Origin: Methylobacter sp.
GTDB taxonomy: Bacteria; Pseudomonadota; Gammaproteobacteria; Methylococcales; Methylomonadaceae
DNA length: 64,000 nt
Direction of reading: 5' to 3'
NCBI GenBank assembly: GCA_024636505.1
Contig: JAGXGY010000039.1
Span: forward strand, 1 to 64,000
Shown: positions 1-11,065 of the stretch, one piece after another
Layout of the letters: each line of letters begins with the position of its first letter
Numbering within the stretch: the first letter of the stretch is position 1
Program-made: the position numbers and the translations under genes
The notes under the pieces: generated by a model
The model's database searches: none
The model's input: the letters and a program-made list of their open reading frames with translations, nothing else
Told to the model about the DNA's origin: nothing

Positions 1-286
1 GGCGGCCCCAGCCGTCCTGGTCACTCGATCGCTACCCAACAAGGGGTAGCTCACATGCTCTCCAATGACTCGACGCGATTTCGTAAAGCCTGCATTTTCA
101 CTTCGCAAGCTGCGTGAAAACACATGCACTATCGCTTCTGGCGACTACTCGACTCCTGTCTCGCAGCGATTGTTCCTCCCCGTGAACGCATCGCTATCGA
201 CACACGTTAAAGAGTAGGGGCGATCCGGCAGGTCGCTCGCATTGCGATAATGCTGATGTATCGTCAATGATGTTCAGCACAGGGCG

Positions 287-395
287 CGACCTCGGCAACG
301 GCTCCATGCATTGCTCTACCTCCTCCATTCATGGAGTCGTACCTCTTTCATCCCTGAAGTCGTACCGTCTGCATCATCCAAAAGGATGTGGTGAA
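287..395. repeat. Dispersed intergenic repeat copy A (second copy at 6971-7080)
   Basis: CTCGGCAACGGCTCCATGCATTGCTCTACCTCCTCCATTCATGGAGTCGTACCTCTTTCAT... is nearly identical to 6971-7080 by eye. Confidence 0.85.
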
Positions 396-599
396 TGCAG
401 CCGTAGGGCGTGCTGTGCGCGCCTTGGAAACTGCTTAATCTGCCTTTAACGGGAAAAAAAGTAAAAAAATATGAGAAAATCAGCGGCAGGGAGTAGTGAT
501 AAGCACGGCAATCCGGCTTGAATACGGCTATCTTAGATCAAGGCTGGAGTCTGTTTTCTATACAAACAAAGCGGGAATAATGGCATCGTGCTAAGGGTT

Positions 600-905
600 C
601 CGGCACAATACACCAGTCAGGGCTGACTGGTCAGTATGTTGCTAAAGAAAACCGACTGACACCGGTCGCGTTTGCTTGTGTGAAATGCGGCTATAGTGAA
701 AACGCTGATCTTGTCGGCGTATCAATGTCCGCGCTAAAGGCCACGCGCCTTTAGCGGGAAATCAACCGTCGGATAGACGGGGATAGTCTGTGAAGTGAAC
801 CGTGCAGCAATGCGGTCAGCAGCAGAAACCGGTGAGCAGTAGCAATGCGCTCACTCTTAGGTAACTGGGAATCTCCTTGTTTTAGATGGGGAAGGATGTC
901 AAATC
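600..905 (+). pseudogene. tnpB: Decayed 3' end of an IS200/IS605-family tnpB (OrfB) plus right-end hairpin
   Basis: Reads PAQYTSQG*... then, after a frame change, YVAKENRLTPVAFACVKCGYSENADLVG. This matches the TnpB zinc-ribbon CxxCG and NAD motif. A GGGAATCTCC..GGGGAAGGATGTCAAA right-end-like hairpin follows at about 868-905. Confidence 0.75.
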
Positions 906-990
906 GACTGATTTTGATTCATGGCGCGACGTGCCTTAACTAACTGCATTTTCCCACGCACCGCGTGGGAATGAGATATACGATTTTTTC

Positions 991-3900
991 ATGGCTAATA
1001 ATATAATTCTCTCCCCTGAAGTTCCGCAGAAACAACATCAATTACTTATCTGGAGCGGTTTAACCGGTTGCGGCGATTCGTTGGCGTTGGCTTCTGCGAT
1101 AAAAAATCAAGATTGTTTGTTTGTTATTGTGACGCCGGACAATCAGACCGCGTTGCGGCTTGAACATGAGCTGTCATTTTTCTTGCAGGATCAATATCCC
1201 CTTTTACATTTCCCCGATTGGGAAACCTTGCCTTACGATGTGTTCTCGCCGCTGCCGGAAATTATTTCAGAACGGCTGAAAACGCTGGCCTTGTTACCGC
1301 AGGTGAAACGCGGCGCGCTGGTGGTGTCGGTGACCACGCTGATGCATCGATTGGCGCCCCGAGAGCATGTCTTGGCTAACAGTTTTGCGGTTAAGGTCGG
1401 CGATGATTTTAATCTGGAGCTGAACCGCATCAAACTGGAAAGCGTCGGCTATCATTGCGTGTCGCAAGTCTATCAACACGGTGAATTTGCGGTCAGGGGT
1501 TCGATAGTCGATTTGTTCCCGATGGGCAGCAAGATGCCGTATCGCATCGAATTATTCGATGAAGAAATAGAATCCATCCGCACCTTCGATGCTGAAACGC
1601 AGCGGTCATTGGAGAAAATCGACCGGATTCAGCTGTTCCCGGCGCGGGAATTTCCGTTTACCGATGAGGCTATCAAGCATTTTCGCCAAGCTTTCAGGGA
1701 GGCTTTCCCGGAAACGTCACCGAAAAACCATTTCTATCAGGACGTCAGCAAGGGGATTACCCCGGGGGGCATTGAATATTATTTGCCGCTGTTCGTAGAG
1801 CAAATGGCGACATTGTTCGATTACCTGCCGAAATCGGCGGTTGTGGTGGCATCGGATAGTTTTGATGCCAGTTCACGCGCTTTTTATGCCGAAGTCGAGG
1901 ATCGGTTTCAGCAACGGAAATACGATGCGGACCGGCCGTTATTGAAGCCGGAACTGTTGTTTTTATCGACGGACGAACTGGCGCAAAGAACCGGGGCATT
2001 TGCCCGGATTATTCTTGATGGCATCGTTGCGGATGCCGATAGCATTGTTTTCAACTGCCGACCGCTGCCCAATGTAACCATCGATGCCAAGCATGAGCAA
2101 CCGGCGCAGGCATTGCAACAGTTTGTCGATAGCTTTGCCGGCAAGATTTTGTTTGTCGCAGAATCGGCAGGACGCCGCGAAGCCTTAATGGAGAGATTAA
2201 GGCAGTACAAAATTAGCGTGAAACAGGTCGAAAGCTGGGATAAGTTCCTCCAGTCGGAACTGTCGCCGTGTCTTGTTGTCGCGCCGATGGATCATGGCTT
2301 ATGGCTAACAAATCCGGCTATCGCGATCATCACCGAAAACCTACTGTCCGGCGAAAAAGTACAGCAACGGCGCAGACGGCGAAAATCTGCGGCGCATGAG
2401 CTGGAAAATATCGTCAATAACCTGAATGAATTGACCATAGGTTCGCCGGTGGTACATCAGGAGCATGGCGTGGGTCGCTATTTGGGTTTGCAGACGCTTG
2501 AGATTGGCGGTATCGCATCGGAATTTCTGACCTTGGAATATGCCAATAACGACAAGCTTTATGTGCCGGTTTCGGCCTTGCATGTGATTGGCCGCTATAC
2601 CGGCATGAGTCCGGAAAATGCGCCTTTGCATAAGCTGGGCGGCGACCAGTGGAATAAGGTCAAGCAAAAAGCCATTAAACGCATCCGCGATGTCGCTGCG
2701 GAATTACTGGAAATTCATGCCAAAAGAGCGGTTAAACTAGGCCATGCCTTTGACGTTGAAAATGTCGAATATGCGGCTTTTGCCGACGCCTTTCCCTTTG
2801 AAGAAACGCCGGATCAGCAGACTGCGATCGAAACGATACTCGATGATATGGCCAGCCCCCATCCTATGGACCGGGTGATTTGCGGCGATGTCGGTTTCGG
2901 TAAAACCGAGGTGTCGATGCGGGCGGCGTTTATTGCGGTACAAAACGGCAAACAAGTGGCGATATTGGTGCCGACCACTTTGCTGGCCCAGCAGCATTAT
3001 CAGAATTTTCGCGACCGCTTTGCCGACTGGCCGGTGCGCGTCGAAGTGCTGTCGCGCTTTGTCAGTCCCAAACAGCAAAAAGAGATTACCGACGATCTGG
3101 CACAGGGCAAGGTCGATATCGTCATCGGCACCCACAAGTTATTGTCTAAAGAGATCAAATATAAAGTGCTGGGGCTGGTGGTCATCGACGAAGAGCACCG
3201 CTTTGGCGTGACCCAAAAAGAGCATTTCAAGAAGCTGCGCAATGAACTGGATATGCTGACCCTGACGGCAACGCCGATTCCGCGCACTTTGAATATGGCG
3301 ATGTCGGGCTTGAGGGATATATCCATTATCGCCAGTCCGCCGCCTAATCGTCATGCGATCAAGACCTTTATCAGTGAATGGATCGATGCCCAGATCAGGG
3401 AAGCCTGTTTGCGTGAAATCAAGCGCGGCGGACAGGTGTTCTTTTTGCATAATGAAGTGAAAACCATGGAGAAAATGGCCCGGGAGCTGGAGGCTCTGGT
3501 GCCCGAGGCGCGGATTGAAATTGCCCACGGACAAATGCCGGAGCGCCAGTTAGAGCGCATCATGCTGGATTTTTATCATCAGCGCTTTAACCTGCTGTTG
3601 TGTTCGACTATTATTGAAAGCGGCATCGATATTCCCAGCGCCAATACCATTATTATCAATCGCGCCGATAAATTGGGCTTGGCGCAGCTGCATCAGTTGC
3701 GCGGCCGGGTAGGGCGTTCGCATCACCGGGCTTACGCCTATTTTGTGGTGCCGCCGCTTAGCTTGTTGAGCAAAGACGCTGTTAAACGGCTGGAAGCGGT
3801 TGAAGCCTCCGGCGATTTGGGCGCCGGCTTTATGCTGTCGTCGCATGACATGGAAATTCGCGGCGCGGGCGAGTTGCTCGGCGACGACCAAAGCGGTCAG

Positions 3901-4443
3901 ATTCAGGAAATCGGCTTTACCTTGTATACCGAATTGCTGGAACGCGCGGTCAGCGCCTTAAAATCCGGAAAACAGCCGGAGCTGGATATGCCGATGGATA
4001 GAGGGCCGGAAGTCGATTTGCAGACTTCGGCGCTGATTCCTGAAGACTATCTGCCGGATATTCATGGCCGTCTGGTGTTGTACAAACGCATTTCCAATGC
4101 CGAAAGCAAAAAAGATTTGCGCGAGCTACAGGTGGAAATGATCGATCGTTTCGGTTTGTTTCCCGAACCGGTAAAAGCGTTGTTTAGCGTTACCGAATTA
4201 AAGCAGCAGGCCGAAAAACTGGGCATTAAGAAAATAGAAGCCAATACAGGCGGTGGGCGTATTATTTTTTCAGCGACGCCTGCTATTAATACCGATCAGC
4301 TGATTGCTTTGATACAAACCCAGGCCCAGCTTTATAAATTCGATGGTGCCGACAAGTTACGATTTATCAAGCCGTTTGAAACGACCGAACAGAAGCTTGA
4401 ATTTATCACCGAGTTGCTCGATAAACTCACGGTAAAAAAATGA
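991..4443 (+). CDS. mfd: Transcription-repair coupling factor Mfd
   Basis: 1150 aa; UvrB-like N-terminus, CarD-like RNAP-interaction domain (GSPVVHQEHGVGRYLGL), helicase motifs GDVGFGKTEV and DEEHRFGV. Confidence 0.97.
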   Translation: MANNIILSPEVPQKQHQLLIWSGLTGCGDSLALASAIKNQDCLFVIVTPDNQTALRLEHELSFFLQDQYPLLHFPDWETLPYDVFSPLPEIISERLKTLALLPQVKRGALVVSVTTLMHRLAPREHVLANSFAVKVGDDFNLELNRIKLESVGYHCVSQVYQHGEFAVRGSIVDLFPMGSKMPYRIELFDEEIESIRTFDAETQRSLEKIDRIQLFPAREFPFTDEAIKHFRQAFREAFPETSPKNHFYQDVSKGITPGGIEYYLPLFVEQMATLFDYLPKSAVVVASDSFDASSRAFYAEVEDRFQQRKYDADRPLLKPELLFLSTDELAQRTGAFARIILDGIVADADSIVFNCRPLPNVTIDAKHEQPAQALQQFVDSFAGKILFVAESAGRREALMERLRQYKISVKQVESWDKFLQSELSPCLVVAPMDHGLWLTNPAIAIITENLLSGEKVQQRRRRRKSAAHELENIVNNLNELTIGSPVVHQEHGVGRYLGLQTLEIGGIASEFLTLEYANNDKLYVPVSALHVIGRYTGMSPENAPLHKLGGDQWNKVKQKAIKRIRDVAAELLEIHAKRAVKLGHAFDVENVEYAAFADAFPFEETPDQQTAIETILDDMASPHPMDRVICGDVGFGKTEVSMRAAFIAVQNGKQVAILVPTTLLAQQHYQNFRDRFADWPVRVEVLSRFVSPKQQKEITDDLAQGKVDIVIGTHKLLSKEIKYKVLGLVVIDEEHRFGVTQKEHFKKLRNELDMLTLTATPIPRTLNMAMSGLRDISIIASPPPNRHAIKTFISEWIDAQIREACLREIKRGGQVFFLHNEVKTMEKMARELEALVPEARIEIAHGQMPERQLERIMLDFYHQRFNLLLCSTIIESGIDIPSANTIIINRADKLGLAQLHQLRGRVGRSHHRAYAYFVVPPLSLLSKDAVKRLEAVEASGDLGAGFMLSSHDMEIRGAGELLGDDQSGQIQEIGFTLYTELLERAVSALKSGKQPELDMPMDRGPEVDLQTSALIPEDYLPDIHGRLVLYKRISNAESKKDLRELQVEMIDRFGLFPEPVKALFSVTELKQQAEKLGIKKIEANTGGGRIIFSATPAINTDQLIALIQTQAQLYKFDGADKLRFIKPFETTEQKLEFITELLDKLTVKK

Positions 4444-4567
4444 CGATGATGAGATTGATAGCTTGCAGTCCGGCGGCAATTGAAAAAAGATGAGTGCCGG
4501 CAGGGTTTTTATGCTATCAAGAAAGTCGTAACGCCTTGTTAGCCAAATACTTAACCGAGGAATAATA

Positions 4568-5098
4568 ATGAAAAGAAAAGACATCGTGCCGACAAGTCAG
4601 GAACGGGTGATGCGGGAAAATGATTTTATCGTTTCCAAGACCGACCTGGCCGGACGGATTACCTACGGGAATGAAATCTTTATCGAGTTTTCCGGATATG
4701 AAGAGGAAGAGCTTTTGGGCAGTCAGCATAATATCATTCGTCACCCGGATATGCCGAGGGCGGTATTTAAGTTATTGTGGGACTATATAGCAGAAGACAA
4801 AGAGATTTTTGCTTACGTCAAAAATATGTCAAAAGACGGTGGGTTTTATTGGGTATTTACTCATGTCGCGCCCATGTTAGACAAAAATAAACAGAAAATC
4901 GGCTACAGCTCGGTGCGCAGGATGCCTAATCCTAAGGCTATTCCGATTGTGACCGGGGTTTATCGCGCGATGCTGGATGCCGAGCGTAATGCCGGGGCGA
5001 AAGATGCGATGACTGCTTCAGGCGCGGTATTGGGCGGTGTGTTAAAAGACAAGGGTGTTAGTTACGAGGAGCTGATCAATGTATTACAGTCGCTTTAA
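4568..5098 (+). CDS. PAS-domain protein (Aer-type PAS, separate from the receptor body)
   Basis: [41 protein letters not shown], an Aer-like PAS; no MCP domain in the same ORF. Confidence 0.85.
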   Translation: MKRKDIVPTSQERVMRENDFIVSKTDLAGRITYGNEIFIEFSGYEEEELLGSQHNIIRHPDMPRAVFKLLWDYIAEDKEIFAYVKNMSKDGGFYWVFTHVAPMLDKNKQKIGYSSVRRMPNPKAIPIVTGVYRAMLDAERNAGAKDAMTASGAVLGGVLKDKGVSYEELINVLQSL

Positions 5099-6839
5099 AA
5101 ACAATGAAAAGTTGGCCTTAGCAGTAGCGGCTTTTTTCTGGATCGCTTCGCTGATTTACGGGTGGTTGCTTACGCTGGGGATAATCGGTGGCGGGGTGAT
5201 GGTGTCGGGAGTATTAACGGCAGGATCGGCCTTATCTGCTTTTTGGTGGTGTAAATCAGGATCGGGCGATCAACAGTTGCTTGAAAAGTTACTGAGGGCA
5301 ACTCAGGAATGGCGGCAAGGTTCTGTAGATGTCAGGGTTACCCATATTGGCGGTAAGCAGCGCCCGATACAACAGCTTGCCTGGGCGATGAATGATTTGA
5401 TGGATCAGGTGGAAACTGCACAGGTCGATATGTATTATTCGATGGCTTATGTCACTTACGGCGATTTTTCTCGAAAAAGTTATCCGGAAGGCTTGCATGG
5501 CGGCTTTGCGACGGCTCTGAAGCAACTGAATGGCGTTGTAAAAACCTTGTCTATCACCACAGCGGCTATTACTGAGCTGATGAATGCGATAGCGGAAGGT
5601 GATTTTAATAAGAAAGTTAGTGTTAATGTTGGAGGCGAATACAAATTTGCTGTAGACCATGCCCTGCAAGCCATGCAGGCTATGCAGGCTATGCTCGGCG
5701 ATGTCGGTCGGGTGATGGGCGGTGTGGCTTGTGGCGACATCAGTCAGCGTGTTCAGGCCGAAGGTCGAGGCGACCTCGGTAAATTGAAAGACGATATCAA
5801 TCTGTCGCTCGATGCCCTGGGCAGTTTGAATGATATATCACTTATTGCCAGTGCCTTGTCCGATGGCGATCTGACTCAAACTATCAATAAGGACTATCCC
5901 GGCACTTTTGGCGCAGTGATTACCGGCATGAACGGTACCGTGGAAAACCTTAGAGGTCTGGTAGGAGAAATCAAGGATTCCACTAACAATATCAATACCG
6001 CCGCCCAAGAGATTGCTGCGGGTAATAATGATTTGTCGCATCGCACCGAAGAGCAGGCTGCCAGTTTAGAACAGACTGCGGCCAGTATGGAGGAATTGAC
6101 CGCCACCGTGCAGCTGAACGCCAAAAGCGCCCAGCAGGCCAATCAGCTTGCTGTGGGTGCGACGGATATTGCAGGCAAGGGGGTCGTCGTGGTCGACCAA
6201 GTAGTAACGACGATGGAAGGCATTAATGAATCCTCACGCAAGATTGTGGATATTATCTCAGTGATCGACAGTATTGCTTTTCAAACCAATATTCTTGCTC
6301 TTAACGCTGCAGTAGAAGCGGCGCGTGCAGGTGAGCAAGGGCGTGGTTTTGCCGTAGTGGCTGGGGAAGTGCGTAATCTTGCCCAACGCGCTGCCGCTGC
6401 CGCAGGAGAAATAAAAGGTTTGATTGGCGATTCGGTAGAAAAGGTTGAGGATGGCACTAAATTGGTTGCTCAGGCTGGAAAAACCATGGAAGAAATTGTT
6501 AGCGCCATTCGTGGCGTCACTGTCATTATGTCGGAGATCAGAGCAGCTTCCGTTGAACAAACTTCCGGTATCGAGCAGGTCAATCAGGCCATTGGACAAA
6601 TGGATGAAGTCACCCAACAAAATGCTGCGTTAGTGGAGCAGGCAGCCGCCGCTGCAGAATCGCTGGAAGAGCAGGCGCAGAACTTGTCGGTTACCGTAGG
6701 TCGTTTTACGGTTGATAACCGCTCGGGTAGTTTCCAGAATTCTCCCCGCGTCATGCCCTCAGCAATGAAAAGTCCCGTACCGATCAGGGCGAAACCGCAG
6801 TTACAGCCGGTTTCCGAGGGTGATTGGGAGGAGTTTTAA
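5079..6839 (+). CDS. Methyl-accepting chemotaxis protein
   Basis: Two N-terminal hydrophobic segments, HAMP-like repeats, MCP hairpin ([42 protein letters not shown]), C-terminal DWEEF. Confidence 0.95.
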   Translation: MYYSRFKNNEKLALAVAAFFWIASLIYGWLLTLGIIGGGVMVSGVLTAGSALSAFWWCKSGSGDQQLLEKLLRATQEWRQGSVDVRVTHIGGKQRPIQQLAWAMNDLMDQVETAQVDMYYSMAYVTYGDFSRKSYPEGLHGGFATALKQLNGVVKTLSITTAAITELMNAIAEGDFNKKVSVNVGGEYKFAVDHALQAMQAMQAMLGDVGRVMGGVACGDISQRVQAEGRGDLGKLKDDINLSLDALGSLNDISLIASALSDGDLTQTINKDYPGTFGAVITGMNGTVENLRGLVGEIKDSTNNINTAAQEIAAGNNDLSHRTEEQAASLEQTAASMEELTATVQLNAKSAQQANQLAVGATDIAGKGVVVVDQVVTTMEGINESSRKIVDIISVIDSIAFQTNILALNAAVEAARAGEQGRGFAVVAGEVRNLAQRAAAAAGEIKGLIGDSVEKVEDGTKLVAQAGKTMEEIVSAIRGVTVIMSEIRAASVEQTSGIEQVNQAIGQMDEVTQQNAALVEQAAAAAESLEEQAQNLSVTVGRFTVDNRSGSFQNSPRVMPSAMKSPVPIRAKPQLQPVSEGDWEEF

Positions 6840-6853
6840 TCCATCTTCCTTGC

Positions 6854-6964
6854 GGGTTTAAACCTCGGTCTTCAGGGCATCGCTATCAAAGGCTACAATA
6901 CATCGAGCTAACCGCTCTTGGTAAAGGGTTTAAACCTCGGTCTTCAGGGCATCGCTATCAAAGG
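6854..6964. repeat. Two direct copies of a 39-bp repeat (GGGTTTAAACCTCGGTCTTCAGGGCATCGCTATCAAAGG), 72-bp period
   Basis: Identical sequence read at 6854-6892 and 6926-6964. Confidence 0.9.
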
Positions 6965-6970
6965 GTAGGG

Positions 6971-7080
6971 GCAACCTCGGCATCGGCTCCATGCATTGCT
7001 CTACCTCCTCCATCCATGGAGTCGTACCTCTTTCATTCATGGCGTCGTACCGTCTGCATAATCCACAGGGATGTGGTGAA
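6971..7080. repeat. Dispersed intergenic repeat copy B (see 287-395)
   Basis: CCTCGGCATCGGCTCCATGCATTGCTCTACCTCCTCCATCCATGGAGTCGTACC... matches copy A. Confidence 0.85.
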
Positions 7081-7303
7081 AGTTTCCGCTTTTAAGCGAT
7101 GGCTCCTTGTTAAGCACCTGCTGTTTTTAAATAGCCTTCAGGTTATAATACCCATCGTTTACCAAGCCTTAGCCGATTGTCTAAGCTTTCTTAATTATTT
7201 ATACGTGTGTAGGTTGGCATAGCGTAAATCCGCAAATCAACGCCGCATCCGTTGGGTTACGGCGAAACAAACATGCCTGACCTAACCTCTTACTCTTAAA
7301 AAT

Positions 7304-8662
7304 ATGACACAAAAACTTTATATTCAAACCAACGGTTGCCAGATGAACGAGTATGATTCCGATAAAATGCGGGATGTACTCAATGCTTCACATGGATTTG
7401 AATTGATTGACGACCCAAAACAAGCCGATGTCTTGTTGCTGAATACTTGCTCGATACGCGAAAAAGCCCAGGAAAAAGTCTTTTCGGCTTTGGGTAAATG
7501 GCGCAAAATTAAAGACAAGCGTCCCGACGTGATTATTGGTGTAGGCGGCTGTGTCGCCAGCCAGGAAGGCGCTGCTATCCAAAAGCGGGCGCCGTTCGTG
7601 GATATCGTATTCGGGCCGCAAACCCTGCATCGCTTGCCCCAGCTTCTTGATCAGGCGCGTAGTCAGAAAAATCCGGTAGTTGATATATCCTTCCCCGAAA
7701 TAGAAAAATTCGATGCGCTGCCCGAACCCAGAGCGGAAGGCCCGAAAGCCTTTGTTTCGGTCATGGAAGGTTGCAGTAAATATTGCACGTTTTGCGTGGT
7801 GCCCTATACCCGTGGCGAAGAAATCAGCCGTCCTTTGGATGATGTGATTGCCGAAATCAGCTCATTAGCCAAACAAGGCGTGCGCGAAATTAATCTGCTA
7901 GGTCAAAATGTCAATGCCTATCGCGGAGTCATGGACGATGGCGATATCGCCGATTTTGCTTTATTGCTGCATTATGTGGCCGCGGTGGAAGGCATAGACC
8001 GGATTCGTTTTACCACCTCGCATCCAATGGAGTTTACCGATGCGCTGATCGAGGCCTTTGCCGAAATTCCGCAACTGGTTGACCATCTGCATTTACCGGT
8101 ACAAAGCGGCAGCGATCATATCTTAAAAATGATGAAGCGCGGCCATGCCCGTGCCGACTATATTGAAATCATTCGCAAGTTACGTGCAGTACGCCCCAAT
8201 ATTTATTTGTCATCGGATTTTATTATCGGTTTTCCCGGTGAAACCGATGCCGAGTTTGAAGAAACCATGTCGTTCATTGAAGAAATCGGCTTCGATTTAT
8301 CATTTAGTTTTGTTTATAGTGCGCGTCCCGGAACGCCGGCGGCCGAGTTGCCGGATGACGTGCCTGCGGAAGTTAAAAAACAGCGCCTGGAACGTTTCCA
8401 AAATCGCATTAACGAAATGACGGCGGCCATTTCCGAGAGCATGATCGGCACCGTACAAACGGTTTTGGTTGAAGGTCAGTCTAAAAAGAATCCGCTGCAA
8501 ATGCAGGGCAGAACCGAGAATAACCGGGTCGTTAACTTTATTGGGCACCCGCGCTTGGCCGGGCAGTTTGTCGATGTGCTGATTGCCGAGGCTTTGCCCA
8601 ATTCTTTACGCGGTCGAATGGTCGATGCTTACCAGCCATTAAATATAATGGAACGCAGATGA
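7304..8662 (+). CDS. miaB: tRNA-2-methylthio-N6-dimethylallyladenosine synthase MiaB
   Basis: [14 protein letters not shown], radical [22 protein letters not shown]-like C-terminus. Confidence 0.97.
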   Translation: MTQKLYIQTNGCQMNEYDSDKMRDVLNASHGFELIDDPKQADVLLLNTCSIREKAQEKVFSALGKWRKIKDKRPDVIIGVGGCVASQEGAAIQKRAPFVDIVFGPQTLHRLPQLLDQARSQKNPVVDISFPEIEKFDALPEPRAEGPKAFVSVMEGCSKYCTFCVVPYTRGEEISRPLDDVIAEISSLAKQGVREINLLGQNVNAYRGVMDDGDIADFALLLHYVAAVEGIDRIRFTTSHPMEFTDALIEAFAEIPQLVDHLHLPVQSGSDHILKMMKRGHARADYIEIIRKLRAVRPNIYLSSDFIIGFPGETDAEFEETMSFIEEIGFDLSFSFVYSARPGTPAAELPDDVPAEVKKQRLERFQNRINEMTAAISESMIGTVQTVLVEGQSKKNPLQMQGRTENNRVVNFIGHPRLAGQFVDVLIAEALPNSLRGRMVDAYQPLNIMERR

Positions 8663-8760
8663 CGCAGATGACGCAGATGACGCAGATGAATATGATGAAC
8701 TCAGATAATTCAATAAAAATCTTATTTAATCATAATTATCAGCGCCATCAGCGTTCCATT
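8647..8760. repeat. Small repeat element with inverted ends AATGGAACGC/GCGTTCCATT and four tandem ACGCAGATG units
   Basis: Four 9-bp units at 8653-8688; outer inverted ends at 8647-8656 and 8751-8760. Confidence 0.8.
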
Positions 8761-8791
8761 TTTCTAACTACTGAGTAGCTACAATTAATTT

Positions 8792-9766
8792 ATGATTTCA
8801 CAGGAAATTTCTTTGGTACCTGCCGATATTGGCCGGTTATCCAATTTTTGCGGTCAATTCGATGCGCATTTACGACAGATTGAATCGCGTCTTCAGGTCG
8901 AGATAGCCAATCGCGGCAATCAGTTTAAGGTGACCGGTTTAGATAGCTCAGTCAAGGCGGCCTGCGTCGTCATACAGAAATTATTTACCAGCACTGAAAA
9001 AGAACAATTAACTGCCGAACTTGTGCATTTAGCCATGCAGGATGCATCGATTGATGACTTGTTGGATAATCCGAAAACATCGTCCGGGCAACACGTTAGC
9101 ATCAAGACCAAATGCGGGATGATCAGGGGGCGCGGGGCTAACCAGCAAGAATATCTGCGAAAAATCATGACCCATGATATTAATTTCGGCGTGGGACCTG
9201 CCGGAACCGGAAAAACCTATCTGGCGGTTGCCTGCGCCATTGAAGCCTTACAAAGCGAAAAGGTCAGAAAAATTATTCTGGTGCGCCCTGCGGTAGAAGC
9301 CGGTGAAAAGCTGGGTTTTCTGCCGGGCGATATGGCGCAAAAAGTCGATCCTTATTTACGGCCTTTGTATGATGCACTGTACGACATGCTCGGTTTTGAG
9401 CGGGTTGAGAAAATGATCGATAAGGGCATCATAGAAGTTGCGCCGCTGGCATTTATGCGCGGCAGAACGCTTAACGATAGTTTTATTATTCTGGACGAGG
9501 CGCAAAATACCACCGTTGAGCAGATCAAGATGTTTCTGACCCGCGTAGGGTTCGGTTCCACAGCGGTGGTGACCGGCGATGTTACCCAGATCGATTTGCC
9601 TTCGGAAAAGATGTCCGGTTTGCGCCATGTGCTTGAGGTGCTGAAAAACGTTGAAGGTATCAGCTTTACCTTTTTCGATGCGCGAGATGTGGTCAGGCAC
9701 CCGTTAGTGCAACGTATTGTTTGCGCTTATGAAGCCTATGAAAAAGCCTGCAAGGCTACATTGTGA
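8792..9766 (+). CDS. ybeZ: PhoH-like ATPase (YbeZ)
   Basis: GVGPAGTGKTYLAVACAIEAL Walker A; FIILDEAQNTT. Confidence 0.95.
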   Translation: MISQEISLVPADIGRLSNFCGQFDAHLRQIESRLQVEIANRGNQFKVTGLDSSVKAACVVIQKLFTSTEKEQLTAELVHLAMQDASIDDLLDNPKTSSGQHVSIKTKCGMIRGRGANQQEYLRKIMTHDINFGVGPAGTGKTYLAVACAIEALQSEKVRKIILVRPAVEAGEKLGFLPGDMAQKVDPYLRPLYDALYDMLGFERVEKMIDKGIIEVAPLAFMRGRTLNDSFIILDEAQNTTVEQIKMFLTRVGFGSTAVVTGDVTQIDLPSEKMSGLRHVLEVLKNVEGISFTFFDARDVVRHPLVQRIVCAYEAYEKACKATL

Positions 9767-10224
9767 ACGAGTTAGAAATCCAGGTTGTTTTTGCATCGAA
9801 ACACCAGCCGGATCAGCAACACATCCAGCTTTGGGTCGATGCGGCGCTGGAGGATTACCATAGGGATACCGAAATCGTGGTGCGTATTGTCGATGAACAG
9901 GAAAGCGCTGAATTAAATGAACAGTATCGTCATAAACAAGGCCCGACCAATATTCTCAGTTTTCCGGTGGAAATACCTGAAGGTATCGAGTTGAATTTAC
10001 TAGGCGATTTGGTGATCTGCGCCCCGGTTCTGGAAAAGGAAGCACTGCAACAAAACAAGCGCTTGGCCGATCACTGGGCGCATATCATTGTGCATGGCGT
10101 GTTACATTTGTTAGGCTATGACCACATCGACGATAACGAAGCAGAACAGATGGAAAGTAAGGAAATAGCAATTTTAAACAGGTTACACATCAGTAACCCT
10201 TATACAGAGGTAAACGATATATGA
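9763..10224 (+). CDS. ybeY: Endoribonuclease YbeY
   Basis: NILSFPVEIPEG, HIIVHGVLHLLGYDH metal motif; overlaps ybeZ by ATG/TGA. Confidence 0.96.
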   Translation: MNELEIQVVFASKHQPDQQHIQLWVDAALEDYHRDTEIVVRIVDEQESAELNEQYRHKQGPTNILSFPVEIPEGIELNLLGDLVICAPVLEKEALQQNKRLADHWAHIIVHGVLHLLGYDHIDDNEAEQMESKEIAILNRLHISNPYTEVNDI

Positions 10225-11063
10225 GTGATGAACAACCCCCAAGTAGAAACTCCCCACAGAGAAGTTGGATTGATAAGATCAGCCAACTACTGAGTGGGGA
10301 GCCGCAAGACCTTGAGGAGCTACTTGAAATTTTAAGAGACGCACGGGAAAAGCACTTGTTGGATGCGGATGCCTTATATATGATTGAAGGTGTTTTGCAG
10401 GTCTCTCAAATGCGGGTCAAGGACATTATGATCCCCCGCATTCAAATGGTTGTCGTACCCAAAGATGCCGAGCTGGAAACCATCTTGCCGCTGGTTACGG
10501 AGTTCGGACATTCCCGCTATCCGGTTATTGACGGGGATAGAAGCAGAGTGGTCGGCGTATTGTTGGCCAAAGATATACTGGCCCGCATTAGCGAGAACCA
10601 GACCCTGAAAGTTCATGAAATAATGCGCCCGTTATGCGTTGTGCCGGAAAGCAAGCGCTTAAATGTGTTACTTAAAGAATTGCGTACCAATGGTAATCAC
10701 ATGGCCATTGTTGTTGATGAGTACGGTCAGTCGGCAGGCCTGGTCACCATTGAAGATGTGTTAGAACAAATCGTTGGCGAGATTGAAGACGAACATGACG
10801 ATCATGAAGACGAAGGCTATATTTTTCAGCGCAACGACAATGAATATATGATTAAAGCGCTGACGCCTATGGAGGAGTTTGACGACTATTTTGCCACGCA
10901 CCTAGCAACCGATGAATACGATACCATCGGCGGTTTTATCGTCAGTCAGCTGGAACATATGCCCAAAAAAGGCGAGAGCCTTGTTGTGGATTCAATGAAA
11001 TTCGAAGTGACTAGAGTGGATAGTCGGCGCGTACATCTGCTAAAACTGAGAATAATTGAGTAG
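10221..11063 (+). CDS. ybeX: CBS-domain CorC/YbeX-family protein
   Basis: Paired CBS domains (MIPRIQMVVVPKDAELE), C-terminal CorC domain; follows ybeZ-ybeY. Confidence 0.93.
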   Translation: MSDEQPPSRNSPQRSWIDKISQLLSGEPQDLEELLEILRDAREKHLLDADALYMIEGVLQVSQMRVKDIMIPRIQMVVVPKDAELETILPLVTEFGHSRYPVIDGDRSRVVGVLLAKDILARISENQTLKVHEIMRPLCVVPESKRLNVLLKELRTNGNHMAIVVDEYGQSAGLVTIEDVLEQIVGEIEDEHDDHEDEGYIFQRNDNEYMIKALTPMEEFDDYFATHLATDEYDTIGGFIVSQLEHMPKKGESLVVDSMKFEVTRVDSRRVHLLKLRIIE

Positions 11064-11065
11064 AA

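Noticed and set aside
267-449. 60-aa ORF
   Set aside because: Lies in a repeat shared with 6971-7080, with no coding signature.
951-971. TTCCCACGCACCGCGTGGGAA hairpin resembling a CRISPR repeat
   Set aside because: Single occurrence with no spacer-repeat periodicity and no cas genes; more likely a REP-like hairpin or leader structure before mfd.
6824-7222. 132-aa ORF after the MCP
   Set aside because: Composed of the 39-bp direct repeats and the dispersed repeat; overlaps the MCP stop.
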